Positions 35,924-45,166 of a stretch of 64,000 bases of DNA are shown here, in pieces. The stretch comes from Pantoea coffeiphila. GTDB lineage: Bacteria > Pseudomonadota > Gammaproteobacteria > Enterobacterales > Enterobacteriaceae. The notes below the pieces were generated by a model. The model was not told where the DNA came from, searched no databases, and saw only the letters and a program-made list of their open reading frames with translations. Position 1 is the first letter of the stretch. Every line of letters begins with the position of its first letter. The stretch is taken from the NCBI RefSeq assembly GCF_016909495.1, contig NZ_JAFBFW010000009.1, positions 1 through 64,000 on the forward strand. Direction: 5' to 3'. Both the position numbers and the translations under genes were made by a program.

Positions 35924-36179
35924 GGTGATTTTCCCCGATTGACTTCGAAAAGAGGCGATTGTATCGGCTGAGTGGTTAGTTAACAGAATGCCATCACGCA
36001 GCGTGATTAACGATCGGTCATGGTCATCTGTGTCGGCATTTATGCTGTAAGAATAGTTTGTTTATAAAAGGGAATTTAGGTTTATAGGTTTTTTCCGAAC
36101 TCTCTGACAGCACCAGGGTCTGATAAATGTTCAGAATGTGTATAGAAATTGTTTAGGTCATGCCAGGACTAAAATCCCA

Positions 36180-37880
36180 ATGAATTATATTAGAATGCTT
36201 ACCCAGCAAAAGTTATCTCTGATGCTGGCCGTTTATATCGGTATTTTCTTAAATTTTTCAGTATCTTACCGACGCTTTGATCCTCTGTTCTCCAGTTTTA
36301 AACCCATGCAGTGGCTCTCCGCACTGGCGGAAGTGACCGCAGCGGTTCTGCTCACTTTCTTCCTGATGCGCCTGCTGTCGCTGGGTGGGAAATGGTTCTA
36401 TCGCGTTACCGCGACCCTGCTGGTGCTGATATCCGTTTCGGCCAGCTATTATATGACCTTCTTCAACGTGGTTATTGGTTATGGGATTGTCGCGTCGGTC
36501 ATGACGACCGACGTTGATTTGTCGAAAGAGGTCGTGGGATATCACTTTATTCTGTGGATGGTGCTGGTCAGCATCGTGCCGCTGGTGCTGATATGGACCA
36601 ATAAACAACGAATGACGCTGCTGGAACAGCTCAAAACCCCAGGCCAGCGTATTAAACCACTGCTGACGCTGCTGCTGGCCGTCGCTCTGGTCTGGCTGCC
36701 GATTCGCTACTTCGACAAGCTGCAAAGCGCCAACGAGAAACTGACCAATATTGACCTGCCAAGCTACGGTGGCGTCGTGGCTCACTCTTATCTGCCGTCA
36801 AACTGGCTCTCGGCGCTGGGGCTGTTTGCCTACACCAGCTACGATGAAAAGATGGAGCATGATGACCTGCTCGATCCGGCGAAGAAGTTTAGCTACGTTG
36901 CGCCCGCCGCGGGTCTTGACGATACCTACGTGGTATTTGTGATCGGTGAAACTACGCGCTGGGACCACATGGGCCTGTTGGGCTATGAGCGCGATACCAC
37001 ACCGAAGCTTTCGCAGGAAAAAAATCTGGTCGCCTTCCGTGGCGAATCCTGTGATACCGCCACCAAGCTTTCCCTGCGCTGCATGTTCGTTCGCGAGGGC
37101 GGTACCATGGACAACCCGGGACGCACCCTGAAAGAGCAAAACGTCTTCGCCGTGCTGAAAGAGTTAGGATTCAGCTCCGAGCTGTTCGCTATGCAGAGCG
37201 AAGTCTGGTTCTACAACAATACCGACGCCGACAACTATGTCTTCCGCGAGCAGATTGGCTCCGAGCAGCGTAATCAGGGCAAATCGGTGGATGACATGCT
37301 GCTGATCCCGGAGCTGAAGGCATCAATCGATCGCCATCCGCAGGGAAAACATCTGGTGGTGTTGCATACCAAAGGCTCCCATTATCTTTACTCGCAGCGT
37401 TACCCGCGTGAGTACGCGCGCTATCAGCCGGAATGTATGGGGGTCGATGACACCTGCAGTAAAGCCATGCTGATTAACGCTTTCGATAACTCGGTACTGT
37501 ATACCGATACGGTACTGGACAGCGTGTTCGACCAGCTGCGCGATAAGAAAGCCATCGTCTTCTACGCGGCGGATCACGGTGAATCCATCAGCGACAACAT
37601 GCACCTGCACGGCACGCCGCGCAATATGGCCCCACCGGAGCAGTTCCGCGTGCCGATGATTGTCTGGGCGTCGGACAAGTATCTGGCTGATGCCAACAAC
37701 AAAAGTGCATTTGAACGCCTGCAGGAGCAGCAACGCGCGGGCAAAACGCATCGCCACGTAGAGCTGTTCGATACCATTATGGGTTGCCTGGGCTATACCT
37801 CACCCAACGGCGGTATTAAGCAGGCGAATAACTGGTGTGCCGACCCGAAAGCAGTGGCAGAGGGCAGTACGGCGAAATAA
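36180..37880 (+). CDS. eptB: Kdo(2)-lipid A phosphoethanolamine transferase EptB
   Basis: A 566-residue inner-membrane enzyme that adds phosphoethanolamine to the outer Kdo of lipopolysaccharide. It is very similar to E. coli EptB: MNYIRMLTQQKLSLML at the start, NVVIGYGIVASVMTTDVDLS, the catalytic region GETTRWDHMGLLGYERDTTP and ATKLSLRCMFVR, and ADHGESI with HLHGTPR. Five N-terminal membrane segments precede a periplasmic sulfatase-fold domain. Start at 36180 by homology; 42 extra in-frame bases upstream are probably not translated. eptB beside dppA matches E. coli gene order. Confidence 0.95.
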   Translation: MNYIRMLTQQKLSLMLAVYIGIFLNFSVSYRRFDPLFSSFKPMQWLSALAEVTAAVLLTFFLMRLLSLGGKWFYRVTATLLVLISVSASYYMTFFNVVIGYGIVASVMTTDVDLSKEVVGYHFILWMVLVSIVPLVLIWTNKQRMTLLEQLKTPGQRIKPLLTLLLAVALVWLPIRYFDKLQSANEKLTNIDLPSYGGVVAHSYLPSNWLSALGLFAYTSYDEKMEHDDLLDPAKKFSYVAPAAGLDDTYVVFVIGETTRWDHMGLLGYERDTTPKLSQEKNLVAFRGESCDTATKLSLRCMFVREGGTMDNPGRTLKEQNVFAVLKELGFSSELFAMQSEVWFYNNTDADNYVFREQIGSEQRNQGKSVDDMLLIPELKASIDRHPQGKHLVVLHTKGSHYLYSQRYPREYARYQPECMGVDDTCSKAMLINAFDNSVLYTDTVLDSVFDQLRDKKAIVFYAADHGESISDNMHLHGTPRNMAPPEQFRVPMIVWASDKYLADANNKSAFERLQEQQRAGKTHRHVELFDTIMGCLGYTSPNGGIKQANNWCADPKAVAEGSTAK

Positions 37881-37911
37881 GCCCCTCTGGCTTAGGTTAC
37901 CCAAAACTCAA

Positions 37912-38460
37912 TCACGTCGACGGACCGGCGTGGTGCTGGCTTTCATCGATTTGCAGCTTAATCGGGTAGGAGAACATCCTGCCCGTTACCCCCACACCTG
38001 AATACCCTGCCAGTAAAACCGCCAGATCGACCTTTCCCCCAGTACGCCACCCCCAATTCAAATACCAGGCCGACATTTAAAACAGACGACGCTAAATCCG
38101 CAGAGCGGACGGGTTCCGGCTCTGAACCGGCAATCCACAGCGCTGAACGAAGAGAGGAAGCCAGGATTTGGCCGCATGGACGCGGCCAAAAGCCGCAGCC
38201 GGTCCAGGACGGCCCGTCTGAGGCGGTCCGACAGGCTGACGAACGGCGTGAGGGAACCACGCAGCGCGCGTGGCGCGAGGCGCTAGGACCAGCCGATCAG
38301 AGCCGGAACCCGCCCGCGAACGCCACCAGCGTTAAAGGCAACACCAATATTCCAGCCAATCACTTCACGCGTACCAGTGGCTTTATACCCGTCCGACAAT
38401 CTCCCCACCCCCAACATAAAACTCTACTGTTGCAAAATTATCCACCGTTTCAACCCGCAT
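37912..38460 (-). pseudogene. Decayed outer-membrane-type gene interrupted by a structured repeat
   Basis: No intact frame exists, but minus-strand fragments read like one broken protein. From an ATG at 38460: MRVETVDNFATVEFYVGGG; after a frameshift: YKATGTREVIGWNIGVAFNA up to about 38318. Beyond the 213-bp repeat: NVGLVFELGVAYWGKG; and after another frameshift: DLAVLLAGYSGVGVTGRM, ending in YPIKLQIDESQHH and a stop at 37912. Alternating hydrophobic and polar residues suggest beta strands of an outer-membrane barrel. The pieces sum to about 110 residues, so it is a remnant. I cannot name the family. Confidence 0.45.
38105..38317. repeat. 213-bp GC-rich structured repeat with long terminal inverted repeats (MITE-like)
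   Basis: Left end 38105-38131 and right end 38292-38317 are near-perfect inverted repeats of about 26 bp; the core GGGTTCCGGCTCTG/CAGAGCCGGAACCC is exact over 14 bp. Inside, GGCCGC/GCGGCC around ATGGAC is another perfect hairpin, and further GC-rich stems follow. It is GC-rich within an AT-richer gap and has no coding potential that I can support. Layout suggests a non-autonomous mobile element or an interspersed structured repeat; it splits the decayed gene at 37912-38460. Confidence 0.7.
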
Positions 38461-38975
38461 TAAATCCGACAAAAAAACAACCTAACATGATGTTATATAT
38501 GTAAATAAAATCTTAATTCGCGACGAATTATGTTGATGTCCGATTCACGTTAAACGACGATTTTTCACCGGACCGTTGCAGCATATTTATCTATAAGTTA
38601 GCCATATGGATAATTTTATCGCGCGGCAGACGGGGTTATTCGGTTTATTTTAAAGGTTTTTTCTCAACGCGATCCGCTGGATATCAGCATCGTATTTAGC
38701 GATTAATCTGGTTTTGTGACGAAGTCATAAGTTTTTAATCCGCAAAATAGAGCTAATTGTTTTTTTAATATTTGCATGCGGTTTCTCACACTCTGCGTAA
38801 ATACACTACGATTGTATTGACGTTCCTTGAAACTGTTGACAAATTGAAACCCCAGCACAAAAGGTAAGGAGATTTGTCTGAAGGTTTCTCAATCGTATGG
38901 AAACCGCAAACTCCGCTCCCAGGACTGACGCCGCAAGGCATTACGCCAGACCACACAAAAAAATTATCGGTCGGC
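38461..38975 (+). promoter_or_regulatory. AT-rich region upstream of dppA
   Basis: About 500 bp with no supported gene. It contains TTGACA-like hexamers near 38819 and 38837 and several AT-rich tracts, and should hold the dppA promoter and its CRP-type control, known for dppA in E. coli. In E. coli the tRNA gene proK lies between eptB and dppA; I find no tRNA-Pro sequence here. Confidence 0.45.
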
Positions 38976-39000
38976 ACGCAACACACAACATCACATCACT
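38976..39000 (+). promoter_or_regulatory. C/A-rich GcvB-type sRNA target in the dppA leader
   Basis: The leader just before the dppA ribosome binding site contains ACGCAACACACAACATCACA, a C/A-rich stretch that resembles the CACAACA-type element paired by the G/U-rich region of GcvB in E. coli and Salmonella dppA. Binding there would limit peptide uptake in rich conditions. The pairing itself is inferred; gcvB is not in this window. Confidence 0.55.
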
Positions 39001-39013
39001 ATTGGAGCTAAGC

Positions 39014-40624
39014 ATGAGTATTTCCCTGACTAAATCCGGGATGCTGAAGGTCGGTTTCAGCGCGATCGCACTAATGATGGCCGCCAGCGTACAGGCGAAA
39101 ACCCTGGTTTATTGTTCTGAAGGATCGCCAGAAGGGTTTAACCCTCAGCTGTTTACTTCCGGTACCACCTACGATGCCAGCTCGCGCCAGATTTATAACC
39201 GTCTGGTGGAATTCACCATCGGTACCACGGAACTGCACCCGGCTCTGGCGGAAAAATGGGACGTCAGTGAAGATGGCAAAACCTATACTTTCCATCTGCG
39301 TAAAGGCGTGAAGTGGCAAACGACCAAAGACTTTAAGCCAACGCGCGACTTTAACGCCGACGATGTGGTTTTCACCTTTGAGCGCCAGCTGGATAAAAAT
39401 AACAAGTATCACGGGGTTTCCGGCGGCAGCTACGAATACTTTGAAGGCATGGACATGCCTAACCTGATTAGCAAAATTGAGAAGGTTGACGACAACACCG
39501 TACGCTTCGTCCTGACCCGCCCTGAATCACCGTTCCTCGCCGACCTGGGAATGGACTTTGCCTCTATTCTGTCTGCGGAATACGCCGACAACATGCTGAA
39601 AGCGGGCACTCCGGAAAAAGTCGACCTGAACCCGGTCGGTACCGGTCCATTCCAGCTGCAGCAGTATCAGAAAGATTCACGTATTCTCTATAAAGCCAAC
39701 GCGGACTACTGGGGCGAGAAGCCGAAGATTGACCGCCTGGTGTTCTCCATCACCCCTGATGCATCGGTGCGCTACGCCAAGCTGCAGAAAGGCGAATGCC
39801 AGGTGATGCCGTATCCAAATCCTGCTGACATCGCCAGCATGAAGAAAGACACCAAAATCAACCTGATGGAGCAGCCGGGTCTGAACGTCGGCTATCTGTC
39901 GTTTAACGTTGAGAAAAAGCCGCTGGATAACCTGAAAGTTCGCCAGGCGCTGACCATGGCGGTGAACAAGCAGGCGATCATCGACGCGGTTTACCAGGGT
40001 GCAGGACAGGCGGCGAAAAACCTGATCCCACCAACCATGTGGGGCTACAACGACGCCGTGAAGGACTACGCCTACGACCCGGAAAAAGCCAAAGCGCTGC
40101 TGAAAGAAGCGGGTATGGCCGATGGCTTTGCTATCGACCTGTGGGCGATGCCGGTACAGCGTCCGTATAACCCGAACGCTCGCCGCATGGCGGAAATGAT
40201 CCAGAGCGACTGGGCGAAGATTGGCGTGAAGGCCAAGATCGTCACCTATGAGTGGGGCGAGTATCTGAAGCGCGCGAAAGCCGGTGAACACCAGACCGTG
40301 ATGATGGGCTGGACCGGTGATAACGGAGATCCGGATAACTTCTTCGCCACTCTGTTCAGCTGTGCGGCAGCCAAAGACGGTTCGAACTATTCACGCTGGT
40401 GTGACAAATCGTTTGAAGATTTGATTCAGCCTGCCCGTGCGACTGAGGATCACAACAAGCGTATCGAACTGTACAAGCAGGCTCAGGTGGTGATGCATGA
40501 CCAGGCTCCGGCGCTGATCATTGCCCACTCAACCGTGTATGAGCCAGTGAGCAAAAAAGTGTCCAACTACGTGGTTGATCCACTGGGCGGACACTACTTT
40601 GCCCAGGTTGATATCGCCGAGTAA
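39014..40624 (+). CDS. dppA: Dipeptide ABC transporter, periplasmic binding protein DppA
   Basis: A 536-residue substrate-binding protein of the SBP_bac_5 (family 5) type. The signal peptide runs to about residue 28 (ends SVQA, then KTLVYCSEGSPEGFNPQLFT). It captures dipeptides, and in E. coli also 5-aminolevulinate or heme. Start at 39014 is set by GGAG 6 bp upstream and the signal peptide; the upstream frame is an artefact. It is the first and usually most expressed gene of the operon, separated from dppB by 196 bp with a strong hairpin. Confidence 0.97.
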   Translation: MSISLTKSGMLKVGFSAIALMMAASVQAKTLVYCSEGSPEGFNPQLFTSGTTYDASSRQIYNRLVEFTIGTTELHPALAEKWDVSEDGKTYTFHLRKGVKWQTTKDFKPTRDFNADDVVFTFERQLDKNNKYHGVSGGSYEYFEGMDMPNLISKIEKVDDNTVRFVLTRPESPFLADLGMDFASILSAEYADNMLKAGTPEKVDLNPVGTGPFQLQQYQKDSRILYKANADYWGEKPKIDRLVFSITPDASVRYAKLQKGECQVMPYPNPADIASMKKDTKINLMEQPGLNVGYLSFNVEKKPLDNLKVRQALTMAVNKQAIIDAVYQGAGQAAKNLIPPTMWGYNDAVKDYAYDPEKAKALLKEAGMADGFAIDLWAMPVQRPYNPNARRMAEMIQSDWAKIGVKAKIVTYEWGEYLKRAKAGEHQTVMMGWTGDNGDPDNFFATLFSCAAAKDGSNYSRWCDKSFEDLIQPARATEDHNKRIELYKQAQVVMHDQAPALIIAHSTVYEPVSKKVSNYVVDPLGGHYFAQVDIAE

Positions 40625-40634
40625 CGAACCCGAT

Positions 40635-40674
40635 AAGGGGTTGAAGAGCTGCATCGGTGGCTGTTCAACCCCTT
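40635..40674 (+). other. Hairpin between dppA and dppB
   Basis: AAGGGGTTGAA (40635-40645) and TTCAACCCCTT (40664-40674) make an exact 11-bp stem with an 18-base loop. The T-run after it is poor, so it is more likely a partial terminator or mRNA stabiliser that raises dppA over dppBCDF levels. A second stem, GCCGGGT/ACCCGGC, lies at 40739-40754. Confidence 0.7.
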
Positions 40675-40820
40675 TCGATGTTTCGAAGCCCGCTAAATCC
40701 TTGTTTATTCAGGTCAAGGCGCAGTTCGCTGCGTCGTGGCCGGGTCTACCCGGCTACAAGATGTGAGCAATAATAATCCCGCAGGCTAAGACCGGCGGGA
40801 AACAGAAGAGAGTACGGAAT

Positions 40821-41840
40821 ATGCTGCAGTTCATACTCCGACGGCTGGGACTCGTTATCCCAACGTTTATTGGTATCACCCTGTTAACTTTCGCGTTTGT
40901 CCACATGATCCCCGGCGACCCGGTGCTGATTATGGCAGGTGAACGCGGGATCTCCGCTGAACGTCACGCTCAGCTGCTGGCCCAGCTTGGTCTGGATAAG
41001 CCACTCTGGCAGCAATACTTCACCTATGTCTGGAACGTGCTGCACGGCGATTTAGGTATGTCGCTGAAAAGCCGCATTCCGGTATGGGACGAATTTGTTC
41101 CGCGCTTCAAAGCGACAATGGAACTGGGCATCTGCGCCATGCTGTTTGCGGTAATCGTCGGCATCCCCGTTGGCGTGCTGGCCGCGGTTAAACGCGGTTC
41201 AATTTTCGATCATACCGCGGTGGGTATCTCCCTGACCGGTTATTCCATGCCGATTTTCTGGTGGGGCATGATGCTGATCATGCTGGTTTCGGTGCAGCTT
41301 AACCTGACCCCGGTGTCAGGGCGCATCAGCGATACGGTCTTCCTCGACGACACGCTGCCGCTGACCGGCTTTATGCTGATCGACACCCTGATCTGGGGCG
41401 AGCCGGGCGACTTTATTGATGCCGTGATGCATATGATCCTGCCTGCCGTGGTGCTGGGCACCATTCCGCTGGCGGTGATTGTGCGTATGACCCGTTCGGC
41501 GATGCTGGAAGTGCTGGGCGAGGATTATATTCGCACCGCGCGCGCCAAAGGGCTGACCCCGATGCGGGTGATTATCGTCCACGCGCTGCGCAACGCGATG
41601 CTGCCGGTGGTCACGGTGATCGGCCTGCAGGTCGGTACGCTGCTGGCCGGCGCTATCCTGACCGAAACCATCTTCTCCTGGCCAGGCCTGGGTCGCTGGT
41701 TGATCGACGCACTCCAGCGCCGCGATTATCCGGTCGTCCAGGGCGGCGTGCTGATGGTTGCCACGCTGATTATCCTCGTTAACCTGCTGGTCGACGTGCT
41801 TTACGGCGTGGTCAATCCACGCATACGCCACAAGAAATAA
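40821..41840 (+). CDS. dppB: Dipeptide ABC transporter permease DppB
   Basis: A 339-residue inner-membrane permease with about six membrane segments. MLQFILRRLGLVIPTFIGIT at the start and the EAA-like coupling loop RTARAKGLTPMRVIIVHALR near residues 236-255 are as in E. coli DppB (also 339). It pairs with DppC. A GAGAGTACGG sequence precedes the start. Confidence 0.97.
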   Translation: MLQFILRRLGLVIPTFIGITLLTFAFVHMIPGDPVLIMAGERGISAERHAQLLAQLGLDKPLWQQYFTYVWNVLHGDLGMSLKSRIPVWDEFVPRFKATMELGICAMLFAVIVGIPVGVLAAVKRGSIFDHTAVGISLTGYSMPIFWWGMMLIMLVSVQLNLTPVSGRISDTVFLDDTLPLTGFMLIDTLIWGEPGDFIDAVMHMILPAVVLGTIPLAVIVRMTRSAMLEVLGEDYIRTARAKGLTPMRVIIVHALRNAMLPVVTVIGLQVGTLLAGAILTETIFSWPGLGRWLIDALQRRDYPVVQGGVLMVATLIILVNLLVDVLYGVVNPRIRHKK

Positions 41841-41849
41841 GGGGCCACT

Positions 41850-42752
41850 ATGTCTGTTGTAGATCCGGGCAGCGTCCCTGCTGCACCCAAGCCGATGACC
41901 CCGTTACAGGAATTCTGGCACTACTTTAAGCGTAACAAAGGCGCGGTGATCGGCCTGGTTTACGTCGTCGTAATGATTTTAATCGCTATTTTTGCCAACT
42001 TCCTGGCACCGCATGCCCCGGCAGAGCAGTTCCGTGACGCGCTTTTGCGCCCACCGGTCTGGCATGAAGGCGGCAGCTGGCAGTACCTTCTCGGTACGGA
42101 TGATGTGGGCCGCGATGTCCTTTCCCGCCTGATGTACGGCGCACGCCTGTCGCTGCTGGTTGGCTGTCTGGTGGTGGTTCTGTCATTGATTATGGGCGTG
42201 GTCTTCGGCCTGATCGCCGGCTATGTCGGCGGTGCGATTGATGCAGCGATTATGCGCCTGGTCGATATCATGCTGGCACTGCCGAGCCTGCTGCTGGCGC
42301 TGGTGCTGGTGGCGATCTTTGGCCCATCGATTGTCAACGCCTCGCTGGCGCTGACCTTTGTCGCCCTGCCGCACTATATCCGCCTGACCCGCGCGGCAGT
42401 GCTGGTGGAAGTGACCCGCGACTACGTCACCGCCTCGCGCGTGGCGGGGGCAGGGGCGATGCGCCAGATGTTTATCAATATCTTACCAAACTGCCTGGCA
42501 CCGCTGATCGTGCAGGCGTCTCTTGGCTTTTCCAACGCGATCCTCGATATGGCCGCGCTGGGTTTCCTGGGTATGGGCGCGCAGCCGCCTACGCCGGAGT
42601 GGGGCACCATGCTCTCCGACGTACTGCAGTATGCGCAAAGTGCCTGGTGGGTGGTCACCTTCCCCGGTGTTGCCATTCTGCTGACGGTACTGGCATTCAA
42701 CCTGATGGGCGACGGCTTACGCGACGCTCTTGACCCGAAACTCAAACAGTAG
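41850..42752 (+). CDS. dppC: Dipeptide ABC transporter permease DppC
   Basis: A 300-residue permease, partner of DppB, with about six membrane segments. The OppC-type N-terminal region ([20 protein letters not shown]) and the coupling loop [20 protein letters not shown] are visible. It lies 9 bp after dppB and 8 bp before dppD. Confidence 0.97.
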   Translation: MSVVDPGSVPAAPKPMTPLQEFWHYFKRNKGAVIGLVYVVVMILIAIFANFLAPHAPAEQFRDALLRPPVWHEGGSWQYLLGTDDVGRDVLSRLMYGARLSLLVGCLVVVLSLIMGVVFGLIAGYVGGAIDAAIMRLVDIMLALPSLLLALVLVAIFGPSIVNASLALTFVALPHYIRLTRAAVLVEVTRDYVTASRVAGAGAMRQMFINILPNCLAPLIVQASLGFSNAILDMAALGFLGMGAQPPTPEWGTMLSDVLQYAQSAWWVVTFPGVAILLTVLAFNLMGDGLRDALDPKLKQ

Positions 42753-42760
42753 GCAGCGAG

Positions 42761-43747
42761 ATGGCACTATTAACTGTAGATAAACTCTCGGTGCATTTCG
42801 GTGACGAAAAAGCACCGTTCCGCGCCGTAGACCGCATCAGCTACCAGGTTGAACAGGGGCAGGTGGTCGGTATCGTCGGCGAGTCCGGCTCCGGTAAATC
42901 CGTCAGTTCACTGGCAATCATGGGGCTGATCGACTATCCCGGTAAGGTCATGGCAGATCAGCTGGTCTTCGATCAGCGCAACCTGCAGCAGATTTCCGAG
43001 AAAGAGCGCCGCCAGCTGGTGGGTTCGGAGGTCGCGATGATCTTCCAGGACCCGATGACCAGCCTGAACCCCTGCTACACCGTGGGCTACCAGATTATGG
43101 AAGCGATTAAGGTGCATCAGGGCGGTAATCGCCGTACCCGTCGCCAGCGCGCGATCGACCTGCTGAACCAGGTGGGCATCCCCGATCCGGCCTCCAGGCT
43201 GGATGTCTATCCGCATCAGCTGTCGGGCGGCATGAGTCAGCGCGTGATGATCGCGATGGCGATTGCCTGTCGGCCCAAGCTGCTGATTGCCGATGAACCG
43301 ACTACCGCACTGGATGTGACCATTCAGGCGCAGATCATTGAGCTGCTGCTGGATCTGCAACGCCAGGAAAATATGGCGCTGATCCTGATTACTCACGATC
43401 TGGCGCTGGTCGCCGAAGCCGCGCAGCACATCATTGTGATGTATGCCGGGCAGGTGGTGGAAACCGGTAAAGCGGTGGATATCTTTAAAGCACCGCGCCA
43501 TCCCTACACCCAGGCTTTGCTGCGCGCGCTGCCGGAATTTTCCACCGACAAGGCAAGACTGGCCTCGCTGCCGGGCGTCGTGCCGGGTAAATATGACCGG
43601 CCCAACGGTTGTCTGCTGAATCCACGCTGCCCGTACGCCACCAACCGCTGCCGATCGGAAGAACCGCCGCTGCGCGATCTTGCAGGGCGTCAGTCCAAAT
43701 GCCACTTCCCACTGGATGATGCCGGGAGACCAACTTATGAAGCCTGA
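42761..43747 (+). CDS. dppD: Dipeptide ABC transporter ATPase DppD
   Basis: A 328-residue ATPase. Walker A is [16 protein letters not shown], the signature is [14 protein letters not shown], and Walker B is [14 protein letters not shown]-terminal oligopeptide-transporter extension has four cysteine-type residues ([14 protein letters not shown]). It energises DppBC together with DppF; its stop codon overlaps the dppF start by 11 bp. Confidence 0.97.
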   Translation: MALLTVDKLSVHFGDEKAPFRAVDRISYQVEQGQVVGIVGESGSGKSVSSLAIMGLIDYPGKVMADQLVFDQRNLQQISEKERRQLVGSEVAMIFQDPMTSLNPCYTVGYQIMEAIKVHQGGNRRTRRQRAIDLLNQVGIPDPASRLDVYPHQLSGGMSQRVMIAMAIACRPKLLIADEPTTALDVTIQAQIIELLLDLQRQENMALILITHDLALVAEAAQHIIVMYAGQVVETGKAVDIFKAPRHPYTQALLRALPEFSTDKARLASLPGVVPGKYDRPNGCLLNPRCPYATNRCRSEEPPLRDLAGRQSKCHFPLDDAGRPTYEA

Positions 43748-44741
43748 AGGAACGAATCCGACCCTGCTGATGCAGGCGATCGATCTGAAGAAGCATTACC
43801 CGGTCAAAAAAGGCCTGTTTGGCCAGGAACGACTGGTGAAAGCGCTGGACGGCGTATCGTTTAACCTCGAACGCGGTAAAACGCTGGCGGTGGTGGGGGA
43901 GTCCGGCTGTGGTAAATCCACCCTGGGCCGCCTGCTGACGATGATCGAAACGCCAACCGAAGGCCAGCTGTTTTATCAGGGGCAGGATCTGCTGAAGCAC
44001 GACCCGCAGGCGCAGCAGATGCGGCGGCAGAAGATTCAGATTGTTTTCCAGAACCCGTATGGCTCGCTCAACCCGCGTAAAAAAGTCAGCCAGATCCTGG
44101 AAGAGCCGCTGGTAATCAATACCAACCTGACTAAAGCCGAGCGCCGGGAGAAAACCCTGGCGATGATGGCGAAAGTGGGCTTGAAAACGGAGCACTACGA
44201 TCGCTATCCGCATATGTTCTCCGGCGGCCAGCGCCAGCGTATTGCTATTGCCCGTGGCCTGATGCTTGACCCGGACGTGCTGATTGCCGATGAACCGGTC
44301 TCCGCGCTGGATGTGTCGGTCCGCGCCCAGGTCCTGAATCTGATGATGGACCTGCAGCAGGAGCTGGGGCTTTCCTACATCTTTATCTCTCACGATCTGT
44401 CGGTGGTAGAGCACATTGCCGATGAAGTGATGGTGATGTATCTGGGGCGCTGCGTAGAGAAGGGAACCAAAGAGGAGATTTTCGCTAATCCGCGGCATCC
44501 TTATACTCAGGCGCTGCTTTCCGCCACGCCGCGTCTTAACCCGGACGATCGGCGCGAGCGTATCAAACTGACCGGCGAGCTGCCCAGCCCGCTGAATCCA
44601 CCGCCGGGATGTGCGTTTAACGCCCGCTGCCGTCGGCGGCTTGGCACCTGCACCCAGCTGCAGCCGCAGCTAAAATCCTGGGGTGGGCAGCAGGTCGCCT
44701 GCTTTGCCGTTGAGCAGGATGAGAGCGAACCGGCGGCCTGA
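43737..44741 (+). CDS. dppF: Dipeptide ABC transporter ATPase DppF
   Basis: A 334-residue ATPase, the same length as in E. coli. Walker A is [14 protein letters not shown], the signature is [14 protein letters not shown], and Walker B is [13 protein letters not shown] chose the ATG at 43737 ([11 protein letters not shown]) over an upstream frame extension because of length and the GGGAG site. It is the last gene of the operon and is followed by a terminator. In E. coli the bcsGFE cluster and yhjV lie beyond; here bcsO follows. Confidence 0.96.
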   Translation: MKPEGTNPTLLMQAIDLKKHYPVKKGLFGQERLVKALDGVSFNLERGKTLAVVGESGCGKSTLGRLLTMIETPTEGQLFYQGQDLLKHDPQAQQMRRQKIQIVFQNPYGSLNPRKKVSQILEEPLVINTNLTKAERREKTLAMMAKVGLKTEHYDRYPHMFSGGQRQRIAIARGLMLDPDVLIADEPVSALDVSVRAQVLNLMMDLQQELGLSYIFISHDLSVVEHIADEVMVMYLGRCVEKGTKEEIFANPRHPYTQALLSATPRLNPDDRRERIKLTGELPSPLNPPPGCAFNARCRRRLGTCTQLQPQLKSWGGQQVACFAVEQDESEPAA

Positions 44742-44757
44742 AGGCGGCCATAATGCA

Positions 44758-44786
44758 AAAGCGGAGATTAGCTCCGCTTTCTTTTT
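44758..44786 (+). terminator. Terminator of the dpp operon
   Basis: AAAGCGGAG and CTCCGCTTT form an exact 9-bp stem with loop ATTAG, followed by CTTTTT. It starts 17 bp after the dppF stop codon. Confidence 0.92.
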
Positions 44787-45166
44787 AACAACGCTGAAAC
44801 TGTACACACCTTAAACACTTAAGATAAGTAAAAGAGTCGTTTTACCGATAAAGGGAATTTTTTCCAGTAGTGATAACGAGTTAACGGATAACCTTAATAA
44901 TTTAAAGGAAAATTAAGGAAAAGAAGTTAATAACTATTTTTAAGCTATTTCAAGTTTGTGAAATGAAAGCCTTTAACCCGGTAAAATTATCCAATTTATT
45001 AACATAGTCACTAATATGATAAGTGACGTTGGCAATAAATAATTTTGCTAGTAACCCGTTAATTTACTGATTGAAAATCAGCAAACTGCGCACTGAGATT
45101 AATCTGACGATTTCAAAAAGAGTGTGTTATATTGCCGTAAAATCCTCCTTCTGCGCGATCGCTTCT
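44787..45166 (+). promoter_or_regulatory. AT-rich leader of the cellulose operon
   Basis: A 380-bp AT-rich stretch with no supported gene, between the dpp terminator and bcsO. It should hold the bcs promoter. I do not see an inverted repeat strong enough to name. In E. coli this junction carries yhjV and bcsGFE, none of which is found here. Confidence 0.5.

Noticed and set aside
37881-39013. tRNA-Pro (proK), expected between eptB and dppA from E. coli
   Set aside because: No tRNA-Pro acceptor stem, anticodon loop or T-arm sequence is found in the gap.
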